Part shown: positions 16,338-23,785 of the stretch, piece after piece
Position numbering within the stretch: the first letter of the stretch is position 1
Layout: each line of letters starts with the position of its first letter
Notes under the pieces: model-generated
The model's input: the letters and a program-made list of their open reading frames with translations, nothing else
Database searches by the model: none
What the model was told of the DNA's origin: nothing
NCBI GenBank assembly: GCA_902761635.1
Contig: CACWLG010000006.1
Location: forward strand, 35,490-99,489
Direction of reading: 5' to 3'
DNA: 64,000 bases
From: Oscillospiraceae bacterium
GTDB taxonomy: Bacteria > Bacillota > Clostridia > Oscillospirales > Oscillospiraceae
Made by a program: the position numbers and the translations under genes

Positions 16338-17225
16338 TTACACATGGAGCCCCACATCCCGCATGGCTGCCAAAAGCGTACTTTTGTTCTCTTTTGAAAT
16401 CTCCACAAGCGGCAGGCGCAGAATCCCGCTGTCCAGACCTAACAGCTGCATGGCAGCTTTAACCGGGATAGGGTTGGTCTCGATAAACAGTGCCGAAATC
16501 AGCGCAGCATATTTGGCATAGAGATCTGTTGCCTCGTCATAGTTGCCGTTCAGGCAGAGGGAGCAGAGCTTTGCCACTGCGGCGGGTACAATATTGCTGG
16601 CAACGGAGATAACGCCGAGAGCGCCGAGGGACATGAGAGGAACGGTACAGTCGTCATTCCCGCTCCAGATGAAAAGATCATCCCCGCAGAGACTGCGGAT
16701 CCTGGCACCAAGGGCAATATCGCCGGAAGCTTCTTTGATACCCACAATATTCGGGTGCTCCGAAAGAGCCTGACAGGTCTCGGCTTTCAGACCGATGCCG
16801 GTTCTGCTGGGGACATTGTACAGGATCATCGGAATCTCGACACGATCAGCTACATATTGAAAATGCTCGATCAGCCCCTTTTGTGTACTCTTGTTATAAT
16901 AAGGGGTCACCATCAAAATCGCGTCAGCCCCGGCCGCCCTGGCGCTTTCCGCTTTTTTCAGTGCTGTGAGGGTATTGTTGCCGCCGACACCCACAATGAC
17001 CTTCATGCGACCGGCGGTGTCACGAATCGTTGCCCGTACAAGCTCCTGATGCTCATCATTGCTCAGCGTCGCGTTTTCACCTGTCGTACCGCAGACAACA
17101 ATCGCTGCTGTACCGCTCTCATATTGGAAATCCAGGTTTTTCCTCAATCTGCTGTAATCGACCCCATGCTCATCAAAGGGGGTGACAATGGCGGTGCAGG
17201 AGCCTTTGAATACCGGTGTTTTCAA
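16338..17225 (-). CDS. dapA: 4-hydroxy-tetrahydrodipicolinate synthase
   Basis: This 295-aa protein catalyses the first committed step of the diaminopimelate/lysine pathway, condensing pyruvate with aspartate semialdehyde. The start is a TTG at 17225, eight bases after AAGGGGAGG; the ATG twelve codons upstream has no SD. The aldolase-type barrel shows VVCGTTGENATLS, the catalytic Tyr in YNVPSRTG and the Schiff-base Lys in VGIKEASGD. It would supply cell-wall diaminopimelate and spore dipicolinate. It is a monocistronic gene, divergent from queA. Confidence 0.93.
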   Translation of the reverse strand: MKTPVFKGSCTAIVTPFDEHGVDYSRLRKNLDFQYESGTAAIVVCGTTGENATLSNDEHQELVRATIRDTAGRMKVIVGVGGNNTLTALKKAESARAAGADAILMVTPYYNKSTQKGLIEHFQYVADRVEIPMILYNVPSRTGIGLKAETCQALSEHPNIVGIKEASGDIALGARIRSLCGDDLFIWSGNDDCTVPLMSLGALGVISVASNIVPAAVAKLCSLCLNGNYDEATDLYAKYAALISALFIETNPIPVKAAMQLLGLDSGILRLPLVEISKENKSTLLAAMRDVGLHV

Positions 17226-17297
17226 TAGAACAGCCTCCCCTTGCAAGATTACATGACACAATTTATGGCGCCGGTATAAAGATTATTACTGGATTGA

Positions 17298-17326
17298 TTG
17301 AAAACCGGAAAGAGTTCTGTTATAAT
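17298..17326 (+). promoter_or_regulatory. Promoter of queA, upstream of an inserted repeat
   Basis: TTGAAA (17298-17303), a 17-nt spacer and a perfect TATAAT (17321-17326). Transcription would start near 17333, so the whole repeat at 17340-17460 falls in the queA 5' UTR. Confidence 0.7.
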
Positions 17327-17339
17327 AAACAAACTCTAT

Positions 17340-17460
17340 GGCAATACCGCATAATTCGGCAAGAGCAGATCCTGAGAAAATTTGGGTTCTGATAAAGGCA
17401 CTTTTTCGCAGATGTACTTTGTGTACCTCAAGAAACGAAGGCGGATTGTGCGGTGTTGCC
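17340..17460 (-). repeat. MITE-like repeat, copy C (121 bp) with target duplication
   Basis: It lies in reverse orientation relative to copies A, B and D. Ends are GGCAATACCGCATAATTC and its imperfect inverse GATTGTGCGGTGTTGCC. CTAT flanks both sides (17336-17339 and 17461-17464), a likely 4-bp target site duplication. The copy keeps the long right arm but has a shortened left arm. Confidence 0.9.
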
Positions 17461-17485
17461 CTATAAAAAAGGACAGAGGAAGACT

Positions 17486-18508
17486 TTGAAGAAAACGGAT
17501 TTTTACTATGAATTGCCGGAGGAACTGATTGCGCAGACTCCCTTGGAAAAGCGCGATTCCTCAAGATTGCTGCATCTGGATAAAGAGACCGGCGCAATGG
17601 AACATCGTCATTTCTACGACCTGCCGCAGTATCTCCGTGCCGGGGATTGCCTGGTCTTAAATGATACACGTGTTCTGCCGGCAAGGCTTCTGGGGTGCCG
17701 CAAAACCGGCGGCAGCGTGGAGCTGGTGCTGCTGCGTGATTTGGGCAATGGCCGCTGGGAGTGCCTGAGCCGCCCGGGCCGAAAGACAAAGCCCGGGACA
17801 GAGCTGTACTTTGGCGATGGAGAACTGACCGCCACAGTGGAGGATGTAGCAGAGGGCGGCAATCGGATCATCCAGTTCCATTATGAGGGAATCTTTCTGG
17901 AGGTTCTGGATCGTCTCGGAAAAATGCCCTTGCCGCCTTATATCAAAGAAGAGCTGCAGGATGCCGAGCGTTATCAGACGGTCTATTCCCGGGAGCTCGG
18001 GAGTGCAGCAGCACCGACAGCGGGTCTGCATTTTACAACGGAACTGCTGAAGCAGATCGAAGAGATGGGCGTGAAGGTATGCTATGTTACGCTGCACGTG
18101 GGACTTGGGACCTTCCGTCCGGTTAAAGAGGAAGAGATCGAGAATCATGAAATGCACCAGGAGTTCTGTGTGATCTCCCAGGAAACCGCCGATATCGTCA
18201 ACAACGTCAAGAAAAACGGCGGTCGAGTGATCGCGGTCGGGACAACCTCATGCCGTACACTGGAAAGCTTCACAGAGGAGGATGGGACTCTGCGGGCCGG
18301 CTCACGATGGACGGATATCTTTATCTATCCGGGCTATCGCTTCAAATGCATTGACGGCCTGATTACCAATTTTCACCTGCCCGAAAGCACGCTGGTCATG
18401 CTGGTCTCCGCATTGGCCGGGCGTGAGCATATCCTGCAGGCGTATGAAACCGCTGTAAAAATGCGCTACCGCTTCTTCTCCTTCGGCGATGCGATGATAA
18501 TTGAGTAA
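17486..18508 (+). CDS. queA: tRNA preQ1(34) S-adenosylmethionine ribosyltransferase-isomerase
   Basis: This 340-aa enzyme transfers and rearranges the ribose of SAM onto preQ1 in tRNA, giving epoxyqueuosine. The start is a TTG at 17486 behind AGAGGAAG; starts further up would lie inside the repeat. Family landmarks: [54 protein letters not shown] and [16 protein letters not shown]. The length is normal. The final codons (GDAMIIE, stop) are repeated at 19196-19223, beyond the DUF4160/DUF2442 cassette. tgt follows, so the queuosine pathway is continued. Confidence 0.95.
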   Translation: MKKTDFYYELPEELIAQTPLEKRDSSRLLHLDKETGAMEHRHFYDLPQYLRAGDCLVLNDTRVLPARLLGCRKTGGSVELVLLRDLGNGRWECLSRPGRKTKPGTELYFGDGELTATVEDVAEGGNRIIQFHYEGIFLEVLDRLGKMPLPPYIKEELQDAERYQTVYSRELGSAAAPTAGLHFTTELLKQIEEMGVKVCYVTLHVGLGTFRPVKEEEIENHEMHQEFCVISQETADIVNNVKKNGGRVIAVGTTSCRTLESFTEEDGTLRAGSRWTDIFIYPGYRFKCIDGLITNFHLPESTLVMLVSALAGREHILQAYETAVKMRYRFFSFGDAMIIE

Positions 18509-18509
18509 A
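18482..18509 (+). repeat. Direct repeat, left copy (queA 3' end)
   Basis: This 28-bp stretch at the queA stop (TTCGGCGATGCGATGATAAT then TGAGTAAA) recurs at 19196-19223 with two differences, bracketing the cassette between them. Confidence 0.85.
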
Positions 18510-18531
18510 CCGTTTTGACACGGTTTTGTTT
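18507..18531 (+). terminator. Terminator at the queA stop
   Basis: AAACCGT (18507-18513) and ACGGTTT (18520-18526) form a 7-bp stem with a 6-nt loop, followed by TGTTT. It begins inside the stop codon. Confidence 0.65.
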
Positions 18532-18535
18532 GCTG

Positions 18536-18564
18536 TTGACTGTTAAATATCGTTCTGATAAAAT
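18536..18564 (+). promoter_or_regulatory. Promoter of the DUF4160-DUF2442 cassette
   Basis: TTGACT (18536-18541), a 17-nt spacer and TAAAAT (18559-18564), just downstream of the queA terminator. The cassette therefore has its own transcription. Confidence 0.75.
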
Positions 18565-18586
18565 ATGAATCAGAGGAGGAATGACT

Positions 18587-18853
18587 ATGCCGGTATTAAG
18601 TGCGTTTTACGGAATCATCGTACGTATGTATAAAGAATCTGGTGATAGACACAATCTGCCTCACATCCACGCCGAGTATTCTGGCGAAGAAATTGTTGTT
18701 GCGCTTGACGGTTCCATTATCGAAGGATCGTTTCCAAAAGGAAAACTCAAACTGCTTGAAGCTTGGATGGAGATTCACAAAGAAGAGCTCGAAGCAAACT
18801 GGAAGCTGCTTTCCAATGGAGAACAGTTTTTCCGTATTGATCCGCTGAAATAA
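18587..18853 (+). CDS. DUF4160 family protein
   Basis: This 88-aa protein starts at ATG 18587, seven bases after GGAGG; the ATG at 18581 is too close to the SD. It shows the DUF4160 pattern MPVLSAFYGIIVRMYKESGD followed by LPHIHAEYSGEEIVV and a helical C-terminus ending in FRIDPLK. DUF4160 and DUF2442 are frequent neighbours and have been suggested as toxin-antitoxin-like modules, but activity is not established. The cassette has its own promoter and terminator, looks richer in A+T than its surroundings and sits between repeats of the queA 3' end, so it looks acquired. Confidence 0.85.
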   Translation: MPVLSAFYGIIVRMYKESGDRHNLPHIHAEYSGEEIVVALDGSIIEGSFPKGKLKLLEAWMEIHKEELEANWKLLSNGEQFFRIDPLK

Positions 18854-18865
18854 AGGAGGAAAACT

Positions 18866-19114
18866 GTGCTTCAGCCAAGACTTACTTCTGTTGAACCCTT
18901 GCCGAATATGAGACTATGCCTCCATTATGAAACCGGGGAAATAAAGGTGTTTGACGTTACACCATATGCCAGCGGACCGTGGTTTGGAGAGTTAAGAGAC
19001 GAAGCGTACTTCAAGTCTGTTCATCTGCTTCCGGGTGGTGTCGGAATTGAATGGGTAAACGGGCAGGATATTGCTCCACATGAGCTGTACGAGAACAGTA
19101 TTTGTACGCATTAA
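18866..19114 (+). CDS. DUF2442 family protein
   Basis: This 82-aa protein has a GTG start at 18866 behind AAGGAGG, 12 bp after the DUF4160 stop. Family features are LPNMRLCLHYETGEIKVFDV, then WFGELRDEAYFKSVHLLPGG and GIEWVNGQDIAPHELYENS. Proteins of this family are small beta-rich partners of DUF4160 and may be the antitoxin or DNA-binding half of the pair; the role is inferred from co-occurrence. It ends just before a strong terminator. Confidence 0.85.
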   Translation: MLQPRLTSVEPLPNMRLCLHYETGEIKVFDVTPYASGPWFGELRDEAYFKSVHLLPGGVGIEWVNGQDIAPHELYENSICTH

Positions 19115-19119
19115 ACCAA

Positions 19120-19145
19120 AAGCCGGGAAATCTTCCCGGCTTATT
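19120..19145 (+). terminator. Terminator of the DUF4160-DUF2442 cassette
   Basis: AAGCCGGGAA (19120-19129), an ATC loop and TTCCCGGCTT (19133-19142) form a perfect 10-bp stem followed by ATTT. Confidence 0.8.
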
Positions 19146-19195
19146 TAGAATTATTTGAAGAATGAATATCAATGCATCTCCTTACTCCCGTTAGT

Positions 19196-19223
19196 TACGG
19201 CGATGCGATGATGATTGAGTAAA
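19196..19223 (+). repeat. Direct repeat, right copy (orphan queA 3' end)
   Basis: TACGGCGATGCGATGATGAT then TGAGTAAA repeats the last codons and stop of queA (26 of 28 positions), although no queA frame leads into it. It marks the right edge of the inserted cassette. Confidence 0.85.
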
Positions 19224-19339
19224 GATAAAACGGCTCATCCCGTAATCCGCAAGGAAAGGGGAGCGCATTGAGATCGTTTTCTGCTGATATAGAGATGAAT
19301 GCGAAAGAAGAACGGCAATCGCCGGGAAGGAGGAATGAC

Positions 19340-20470
19340 GTGTATAAACTGCTCAAGCAGGAGGGCCATGCACGCCGCGGAGAATTCACAGCGCCGCACG
19401 GTGTTGTACAGACGCCGGTTTTTATGAACGTTGGAACACAGGGAGCCATCAAGGGGGCGCTGTCAGCGGCGGATCTCAAGACGATCGGGTGTCAGATTGA
19501 GCTTTCCAACACCTATCATCTTCATGTACGGCCGGGTGACGAGCTGATCAAATCCCTCGGCGGCCTTCATAAATTCATGACATGGGAAGGGCCGATCCTC
19601 ACAGACAGCGGCGGATTCCAGATTTTCTCCCTGGCAAAGCTCCGCAGGATCAAGGAGGAGGGCGTAAGCTTCAATTCCCATGTGGACGGACGCCATATCT
19701 TTATGGGCCCGGAGGAGAGCATGCGGATCCAGGCGAATCTCGGCTCGGATATCGCCATGGCTTTTGACGAGTGTATCAAGATTCCGTCGCCCAAGGACTA
19801 TGTGAAGCACTCCTGTGACAGGACCTATCGCTGGCTGCAGCGCTGCAAGACGGCGTTGACAGCGTATAACCGGGAGGAGGATGCCGTCAATCCGGGACAG
19901 ATGCTCTTTGGCATCAATCAGGGCGCGATCTTTGCCGATCTTCGGGTGGAGCATATGAAAGAAATCGCTGAGCTTGATCTGCCCGGATATGCGATCGGTG
20001 GTCTTGCGGTGGGGGAGACGCATCAGGAGATGTACGACATCATTGAGATCGTGGAAGAGTATATGCCTAAGGAGAAGCCGCGCTATCTGATGGGGGTCGG
20101 AACACCGGGAAATATCATCGAGGCGGTTGCCAGAGGTGTTGATTTCTTTGACTGCGTCATGCCCGCACGAAACGGACGGCATGGTCATCTCTTTACCTGG
20201 GACGGGATTATTAATATTAAAAACGAGAAATACCTGCGGGATGAACAGCCGATCGACCCCAAATGCAATTGCCCGGTGTGCCGCCGCTATTCCCGTGCCT
20301 ATATCCGGCATCTGTTCAAAGCGGAGGAGATGCTGGCCATGCGCTTTGCGGTCATGCACAATCTGGCCTTCTATAACGGCCTTGCCCGGGCGATCCGCGA
20401 CAGCCTGGACGCCGGGACTTTCCAATCATTTCGCGGTAAATTTTCTGAAATTCTCGACAAACGTATATAA
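19340..20470 (+). CDS. tgt: Queuine/preQ1 tRNA-guanine transglycosylase
   Basis: This 376-aa enzyme exchanges guanine-34 for preQ1 in the anticodon of His, Asn, Asp and Tyr tRNAs. I chose the GTG at 19340 because GGAAGGAGG lies six bases upstream. A longer frame opens with TTG at 19268 behind AAGGGGAG, but it adds 24 residues not typical of the family. Catalytic features: LTDSGGFQIFSL (substrate Asp), FGINQGAIF, GGLAVGE, the nucleophile in DFFDCVMPARNGRHG and the zinc site CNCPVC with a distal His. It continues the queuosine pathway begun by queA. Confidence 0.94.
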   Translation: MYKLLKQEGHARRGEFTAPHGVVQTPVFMNVGTQGAIKGALSAADLKTIGCQIELSNTYHLHVRPGDELIKSLGGLHKFMTWEGPILTDSGGFQIFSLAKLRRIKEEGVSFNSHVDGRHIFMGPEESMRIQANLGSDIAMAFDECIKIPSPKDYVKHSCDRTYRWLQRCKTALTAYNREEDAVNPGQMLFGINQGAIFADLRVEHMKEIAELDLPGYAIGGLAVGETHQEMYDIIEIVEEYMPKEKPRYLMGVGTPGNIIEAVARGVDFFDCVMPARNGRHGHLFTWDGIINIKNEKYLRDEQPIDPKCNCPVCRRYSRAYIRHLFKAEEMLAMRFAVMHNLAFYNGLARAIRDSLDAGTFQSFRGKFSEILDKRI

Positions 20471-20535
20471 GCATCTTGAAATTTCGGCGCTGCCCATATA
20501 TAATAGCCTTACTTTGATTTCGGAGGTTTCTCAGA

Positions 20536-20889
20536 ATGAATCTTTTCCTTACTGCTGATGCAGCGGCTGGTGCCGGCACCGGCTCCGCTTCCATGCTCGT
20601 TATGCTCGTGCTGATGTTTGCCGTCTTCTACTTTTTCTTTATCCGTCCGGAAAACAAGAAAAAGAAGACTGTTGAGGCAATGCGCAGCTCCCTGAGTGTT
20701 GGCGATGAGATCACGACCATCGGCGCCATGACCGGCAAGATTGTTCAGGTAACGGAAGATACCGTCACCTTTGAGACCGGCGAGGATCGCGTCCGTATCC
20801 AGATCAAGAAATGGGGCGTTTCCACCACTGCCAAGATGGAAGCCGCAGAGGCTGAGGCCCGCAATGCCAAGAGCCGCGGCAGAAAATAA
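20536..20889 (+). CDS. yajC: Preprotein translocase subunit YajC
   Basis: This 117-aa protein has one N-terminal membrane helix (SMLVMLVLMFAVFYFFFIRP) followed by the basic KKKK stretch and a small cytoplasmic beta domain (SLSVGDEITTIGAMTGKIVQ), the standard YajC architecture. YajC associates with SecDF and YidC at the Sec translocon. It starts at ATG 20536 behind GGAGG. The order queA-tgt-yajC is widely kept in Firmicutes. The C-terminal 25 residues are Ala/Glu/Arg-rich and probably disordered. Confidence 0.93.
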   Translation: MNLFLTADAAAGAGTGSASMLVMLVLMFAVFYFFFIRPENKKKKTVEAMRSSLSVGDEITTIGAMTGKIVQVTEDTVTFETGEDRVRIQIKKWGVSTTAKMEAAEAEARNAKSRGRK

Positions 20890-20916
20890 CAAGCCGTATT
20901 ATCAGGAGAATCTTTT

Positions 20917-20962
20917 CACCCCCGAACAAATAAGATGTGAGTATCTTATTTGTTCGGGGGTG
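20917..20962 (+). promoter_or_regulatory. Perfect 20-bp hairpin over a ribosome binding site
   Basis: CACCCCCGAACAAATAAGAT (20917-20936), a 6-nt loop and its exact complement (20943-20962). The descending arm ends in GGGGGTG, the only SD-like sequence for the TIGR04086 gene at 20969. No U-tract follows, so a leader that sequesters the ribosome binding site is more likely than a plain terminator. Confidence 0.65.
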
Positions 20963-20968
20963 TTCTCG

Positions 20969-21394
20969 TTGTCAAATGAAAAACAGATCCTGCCGGATGC
21001 CGGTTTTCTGGTCAGGGCAATGGCTGCCTGGTGCATGTGCGCGCTCATGATGCTCTGCCTGACGGCGTTGTTCGCAGCCACTACAGGCATGGGAGAGCAG
21101 GTGCTTGGGTATCTCAGCTCCGTCAACAGTTTCATCTGTGCCGCTGCGGCCGGTGCCGCAGCAGTCAGCAGGAGCAGGATGCCACGCTTTTTCACGGCGC
21201 TGTTGACGGGAACAGCGCTTGTGATCCTGCTGCTCACAGCCGGATTTTTGATCCGCGGAGAAGAGATGGATCCGTCGTCCATCTTAAGCGTGGTGAGCTT
21301 TTCCTATGCCGGGGTTCTGACGGGCAGCGTTTTTGGATTGAAACCAGGGAAACAACGCGGCCGACGTTCATTTCACGCAAAGAAATTGACATAA
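20969..21394 (+). CDS. TIGR04086-type membrane protein (YrzE-like)
   Basis: This membrane protein is about 141 aa from the TTG at 20969; a GTG three codons earlier is the alternative. Four predicted membrane helices are visible (CMCALMMLCLTALFAATTG, SSVNSFICAAAAGAAAVS, FFTALLTGTALVILLLTAGF, SVVSFSYAGVLTGSVFGL), and it ends in a basic tail. Size, topology and the position after yajC match the TIGR04086/YrzE family, which has no known function. Its translation start lies immediately after the 20-bp hairpin, whose stem includes the SD. Confidence 0.72.
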   Translation: MSNEKQILPDAGFLVRAMAAWCMCALMMLCLTALFAATTGMGEQVLGYLSSVNSFICAAAAGAAAVSRSRMPRFFTALLTGTALVILLLTAGFLIRGEEMDPSSILSVVSFSYAGVLTGSVFGLKPGKQRGRRSFHAKKLT

Positions 21395-21685
21395 TGAAAA
21401 CAATAAAGCCATTTCAGATACATTATTGCCTTTCTGTGCGGGGGCGCCCTGCAATAAAAAAGTAACAAGAGTTGACATAAGCAAAAAAATTTTTTCAAGA
21501 AAACGAAAAAAACACTTGATTATTTTAATGACTTGTAATATATTGTTACCGAAGCGGTTATGTCAATTACAAAATTATTTCACAATTGCAGTCATCTGCC
21601 TGGATGAATCCTTTGCGCATTGCTTGACGCTGTATCCGTCATAGGGTGACTGCCCCTATACTTCACAGAAAGGAGGGCGTTTTGA
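21395..21685. other. AT-rich leader region before xerD
   Basis: This gap of 291 bases has no convincing gene. It contains A/T runs around 21480-21510, the xerD promoter and a short hairpin ATAGGG...CCCTAT near the end of the leader. Nothing else is recognised. Confidence 0.6.
21516..21544 (+). promoter_or_regulatory. Promoter of xerD
   Basis: TTGATT (21516-21521), a 17-nt spacer and TATATT (21539-21544). The leader to ATG 21686 is about 135 nt. Confidence 0.6.
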
Positions 21686-22576
21686 ATGCAAAATTCCGAG
21701 TGTATCGAGATGTTCGAAAAATATCTCGTAGAGGATAAAAAAGCATCTGCAAACACCCTCAGCTCATACTTGAGAGATATTCGGCAGCTTGCCGAATACC
21801 TTGACAGCAGCACAGAGCACAGCATTGTTGATGCGACGGCCGAGGAGCTGTCGGAATATATCGAGATGCTGCGTGCCAACGGCAAGTCAGTTGCTACTGT
21901 ATCACGTTCGATTGCTTCAATCAAGTGCCTGTATGCACATTTGTTCATCAAGCAGCTGATTACGGTGAATCCCGCACAGGGACTGGTCCCGGACAAGAGC
22001 ACGCAAAAGCTGCCGGAGATCCTGACCAGCAAGGAGGTCGAGCTTCTGCTGGAACAGCCCAAATGCATCGACCCGAAGGGGTATCGGGATAAAGCCATGC
22101 TGGAGCTGCTGTACGCCACAGGCATTCGTGTTACAGAGCTGATTGAGCTCAACATCTCCGATGTGAACCTTGCAGCCGGGGTGATCCGCTGTGCCAGCCG
22201 CAATCGGGAGCGTTTTATCCCCATGTATCCGGCCGCAGTCAAAGCATTGAGCGATTATATCACGCTGGTTCGCCCGCAGATGATCCTGATGCCGGATGAG
22301 CAGTCTCTGTTTGTCAATGTCAGCGGCGAACGGATGTCCCGCCAGGGATTCTGGAAGATCGTCAAACACTATCAGAAAAAGGCCGGGATTGAAAAAGATA
22401 TTACGCCGCACACCCTTCGCCATTCCTTTGCGGCTCATCTGCTCGAAAACGGCGCGGACATCCACGCGATCCAGGAAATGCTGGGCCATCGGGATATTTC
22501 ATCCACGCACATGTATTCACAGCTTGTTAAAAAGCAATTGAAGGATGTGTACAACAAAGCGCATCCCAGAGCATAA
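21686..22576 (+). CDS. xerD: Site-specific tyrosine recombinase, XerD type
   Basis: This 296-aa recombinase starts at ATG 21686 behind AAAGGAGG. The N-terminal SAM-like core-binding domain (about residues 5-90) precedes the catalytic domain. Active-site residues: Arg in YATGIRVTELIEL, HTLRHSFAAHLLENGADIHA (His-x-x-Arg), LGHRDISSTHMYSQL (His and nucleophile Tyr). The size and chromosomal setting beside ruvCAB suit the housekeeping recombinase that resolves chromosome dimers at dif, with the XerC-like partner at 34690. No dif site was recognised in this window. Confidence 0.87.
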   Translation: MQNSECIEMFEKYLVEDKKASANTLSSYLRDIRQLAEYLDSSTEHSIVDATAEELSEYIEMLRANGKSVATVSRSIASIKCLYAHLFIKQLITVNPAQGLVPDKSTQKLPEILTSKEVELLLEQPKCIDPKGYRDKAMLELLYATGIRVTELIELNISDVNLAAGVIRCASRNRERFIPMYPAAVKALSDYITLVRPQMILMPDEQSLFVNVSGERMSRQGFWKIVKHYQKKAGIEKDITPHTLRHSFAAHLLENGADIHAIQEMLGHRDISSTHMYSQLVKKQLKDVYNKAHPRA

Positions 22577-22582
22577 AATGAC

Positions 22583-22610
22583 GGCAGCCTGTCTCGACCG
22601 ACAGGCTGCC
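22583..22610 (+). terminator. Terminator of xerD
   Basis: GGCAGCCTGTC (22583-22593), a 6-nt loop and GACAGGCTGCC (22600-22610), an 11-bp perfect stem extended by ATGA/TCAT, then ATCATTTCT. Confidence 0.7.
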
Positions 22611-22668
22611 ATCATTTCTGTTGCAGAGTATGCACAAGTGTGGTAAAATCCTATAGGAGTGTGATTAC

Positions 22669-23181
22669 ATGCGTATTTTGGGCATAGACCCGGGCATCGC
22701 CACCATTGGCTTTGGCGCCCTGGAGTCGGAGAAAAACAGCCATAAGCTCATCAATTGCGGTGTTATTACAACCCCTGCCCACACAAGCCTTTCAAGCCGC
22801 CTTGAGCAGATCTATGACGACATGATGCAGCTTCTGGACCTGTTTAAGCCGGACGCGGTCTCGATTGAGGAGCTCTTTTTCAACACCAATATTACGACCG
22901 GCATCTCGGTGGCCCATGGCAGGGGCGTCATTCTGCTGGCCTGCCGTAAAGCCGGGGTCAAAGTCTATGAATATACCCCACTGCAGGTCAAACAGGCCGT
23001 GGTCGGATATGGACGCGCTGAGAAACGGCAGGTCATGGACATGGTAAAGCGGCTCTGCGAGCTTCCGGCTCCGCCAAAACCGGATGATGCGGCAGATGCC
23101 GTAGCGCTGGCACTGTGTCATGCCAGAAGCGCAACTTCACTTTTATACAGAGGAGATCAGGAAGAATGCTCTACCATATAG
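22669..23181 (+). CDS. ruvC: Crossover junction endodeoxyribonuclease RuvC
   Basis: This 170-aa RNase H-fold enzyme resolves Holliday junctions with RuvAB. Catalytic acids are in MRILGIDPGIATIGFG (Asp7), VSIEELFFNTN (Glu) and the C-terminal DDAADAVALALCH (paired Asp). It starts at ATG 22669, nine bases after AGGAG. Its end overlaps the ruvA start by 16 bp, so the three ruv genes form one operon. Confidence 0.95.
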   Translation: MRILGIDPGIATIGFGALESEKNSHKLINCGVITTPAHTSLSSRLEQIYDDMMQLLDLFKPDAVSIEELFFNTNITTGISVAHGRGVILLACRKAGVKVYEYTPLQVKQAVVGYGRAEKRQVMDMVKRLCELPAPPKPDDAADAVALALCHARSATSLLYRGDQEECSTI

Positions 23182-23771
23182 ATGGAAAGGTTTCCGAACT
23201 GGAACCGGCACTTGCGGTGCTGGACTGCGGGGGCATCGGCTTTGCGCTGAATGTGACAAGCAATACGCTTGCCGGATTGCACCTTGGAGAAAGGGCAAAG
23301 CTCTATGTCTCGGAATCCATAGGGGAGACGAATTATGATCTCTTCGGCTTTCTGGACAAAAGTGAACGCCGCTTTTTTGAGATGCTGATCTCTGTTTCCG
23401 GCATCGGTCCGAAAGCCGCCATGTCGATTCTCTCCTATAACACGCCGGAAGCTCTCGCGCTTGCGATTATCAGCGGCAATGAAAAGGCGCTTACAGTTGC
23501 GCCGGGGATCGGGAAGAAGATCGCCCAGCGCGTGATCCTTGAACTCAAGGACAAGGTCAGCAAGGAAATGAAAAGCGATGCGCCCGACATGCCGAGCTTC
23601 ACGGCCGTTCCGGCGCAGGGCGGCGATTCTGCCGTCAATGATGCACTGGCCGGACTTGCTGTGCTGGGTTATTCCAGTGCTGAAATTGCGCCGGCGCTGA
23701 AAAAGCTGGAAACAAAGGATATGTCTGCCGAGCAGATCATCAAGGCGGTCTTGAAACAGATGGTAAAATGA
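23166..23771 (+). CDS. ruvA: Holliday junction binding protein RuvA
   Basis: This 201-aa protein starts at ATG 23166 inside the ruvC 3' end, behind AGGAG. It has an N-terminal OB fold (MLYHIDGKVSELEPALAVLD), a double helix-hairpin-helix core (MLISVSGIGPKAAMSILS and VAPGIGKKIAQRVILELKDK) and a C-terminal RuvB-binding three-helix domain (VNDALAGLAVLGYSSAEI). It forms tetramers that hold the junction open and load RuvB. Confidence 0.95.
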   Translation: MLYHIDGKVSELEPALAVLDCGGIGFALNVTSNTLAGLHLGERAKLYVSESIGETNYDLFGFLDKSERRFFEMLISVSGIGPKAAMSILSYNTPEALALAIISGNEKALTVAPGIGKKIAQRVILELKDKVSKEMKSDAPDMPSFTAVPAQGGDSAVNDALAGLAVLGYSSAEIAPALKKLETKDMSAEQIIKAVLKQMVK

Positions 23772-23785
23772 TGGGATAGGGCAAT

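Noticed and set aside
18587..19114. DUF4160-DUF2442 as a proven toxin-antitoxin system
   Set aside because: The pair is often neighbouring and has been suggested as such, but no toxin activity can be read from sequence, so only a TA-like label is given.
20917..20962. Hairpin after yajC as an ordinary intrinsic terminator
   Set aside because: No U-tract follows the stem, and the SD of the next gene is in the stem, so a translational control element is preferred.
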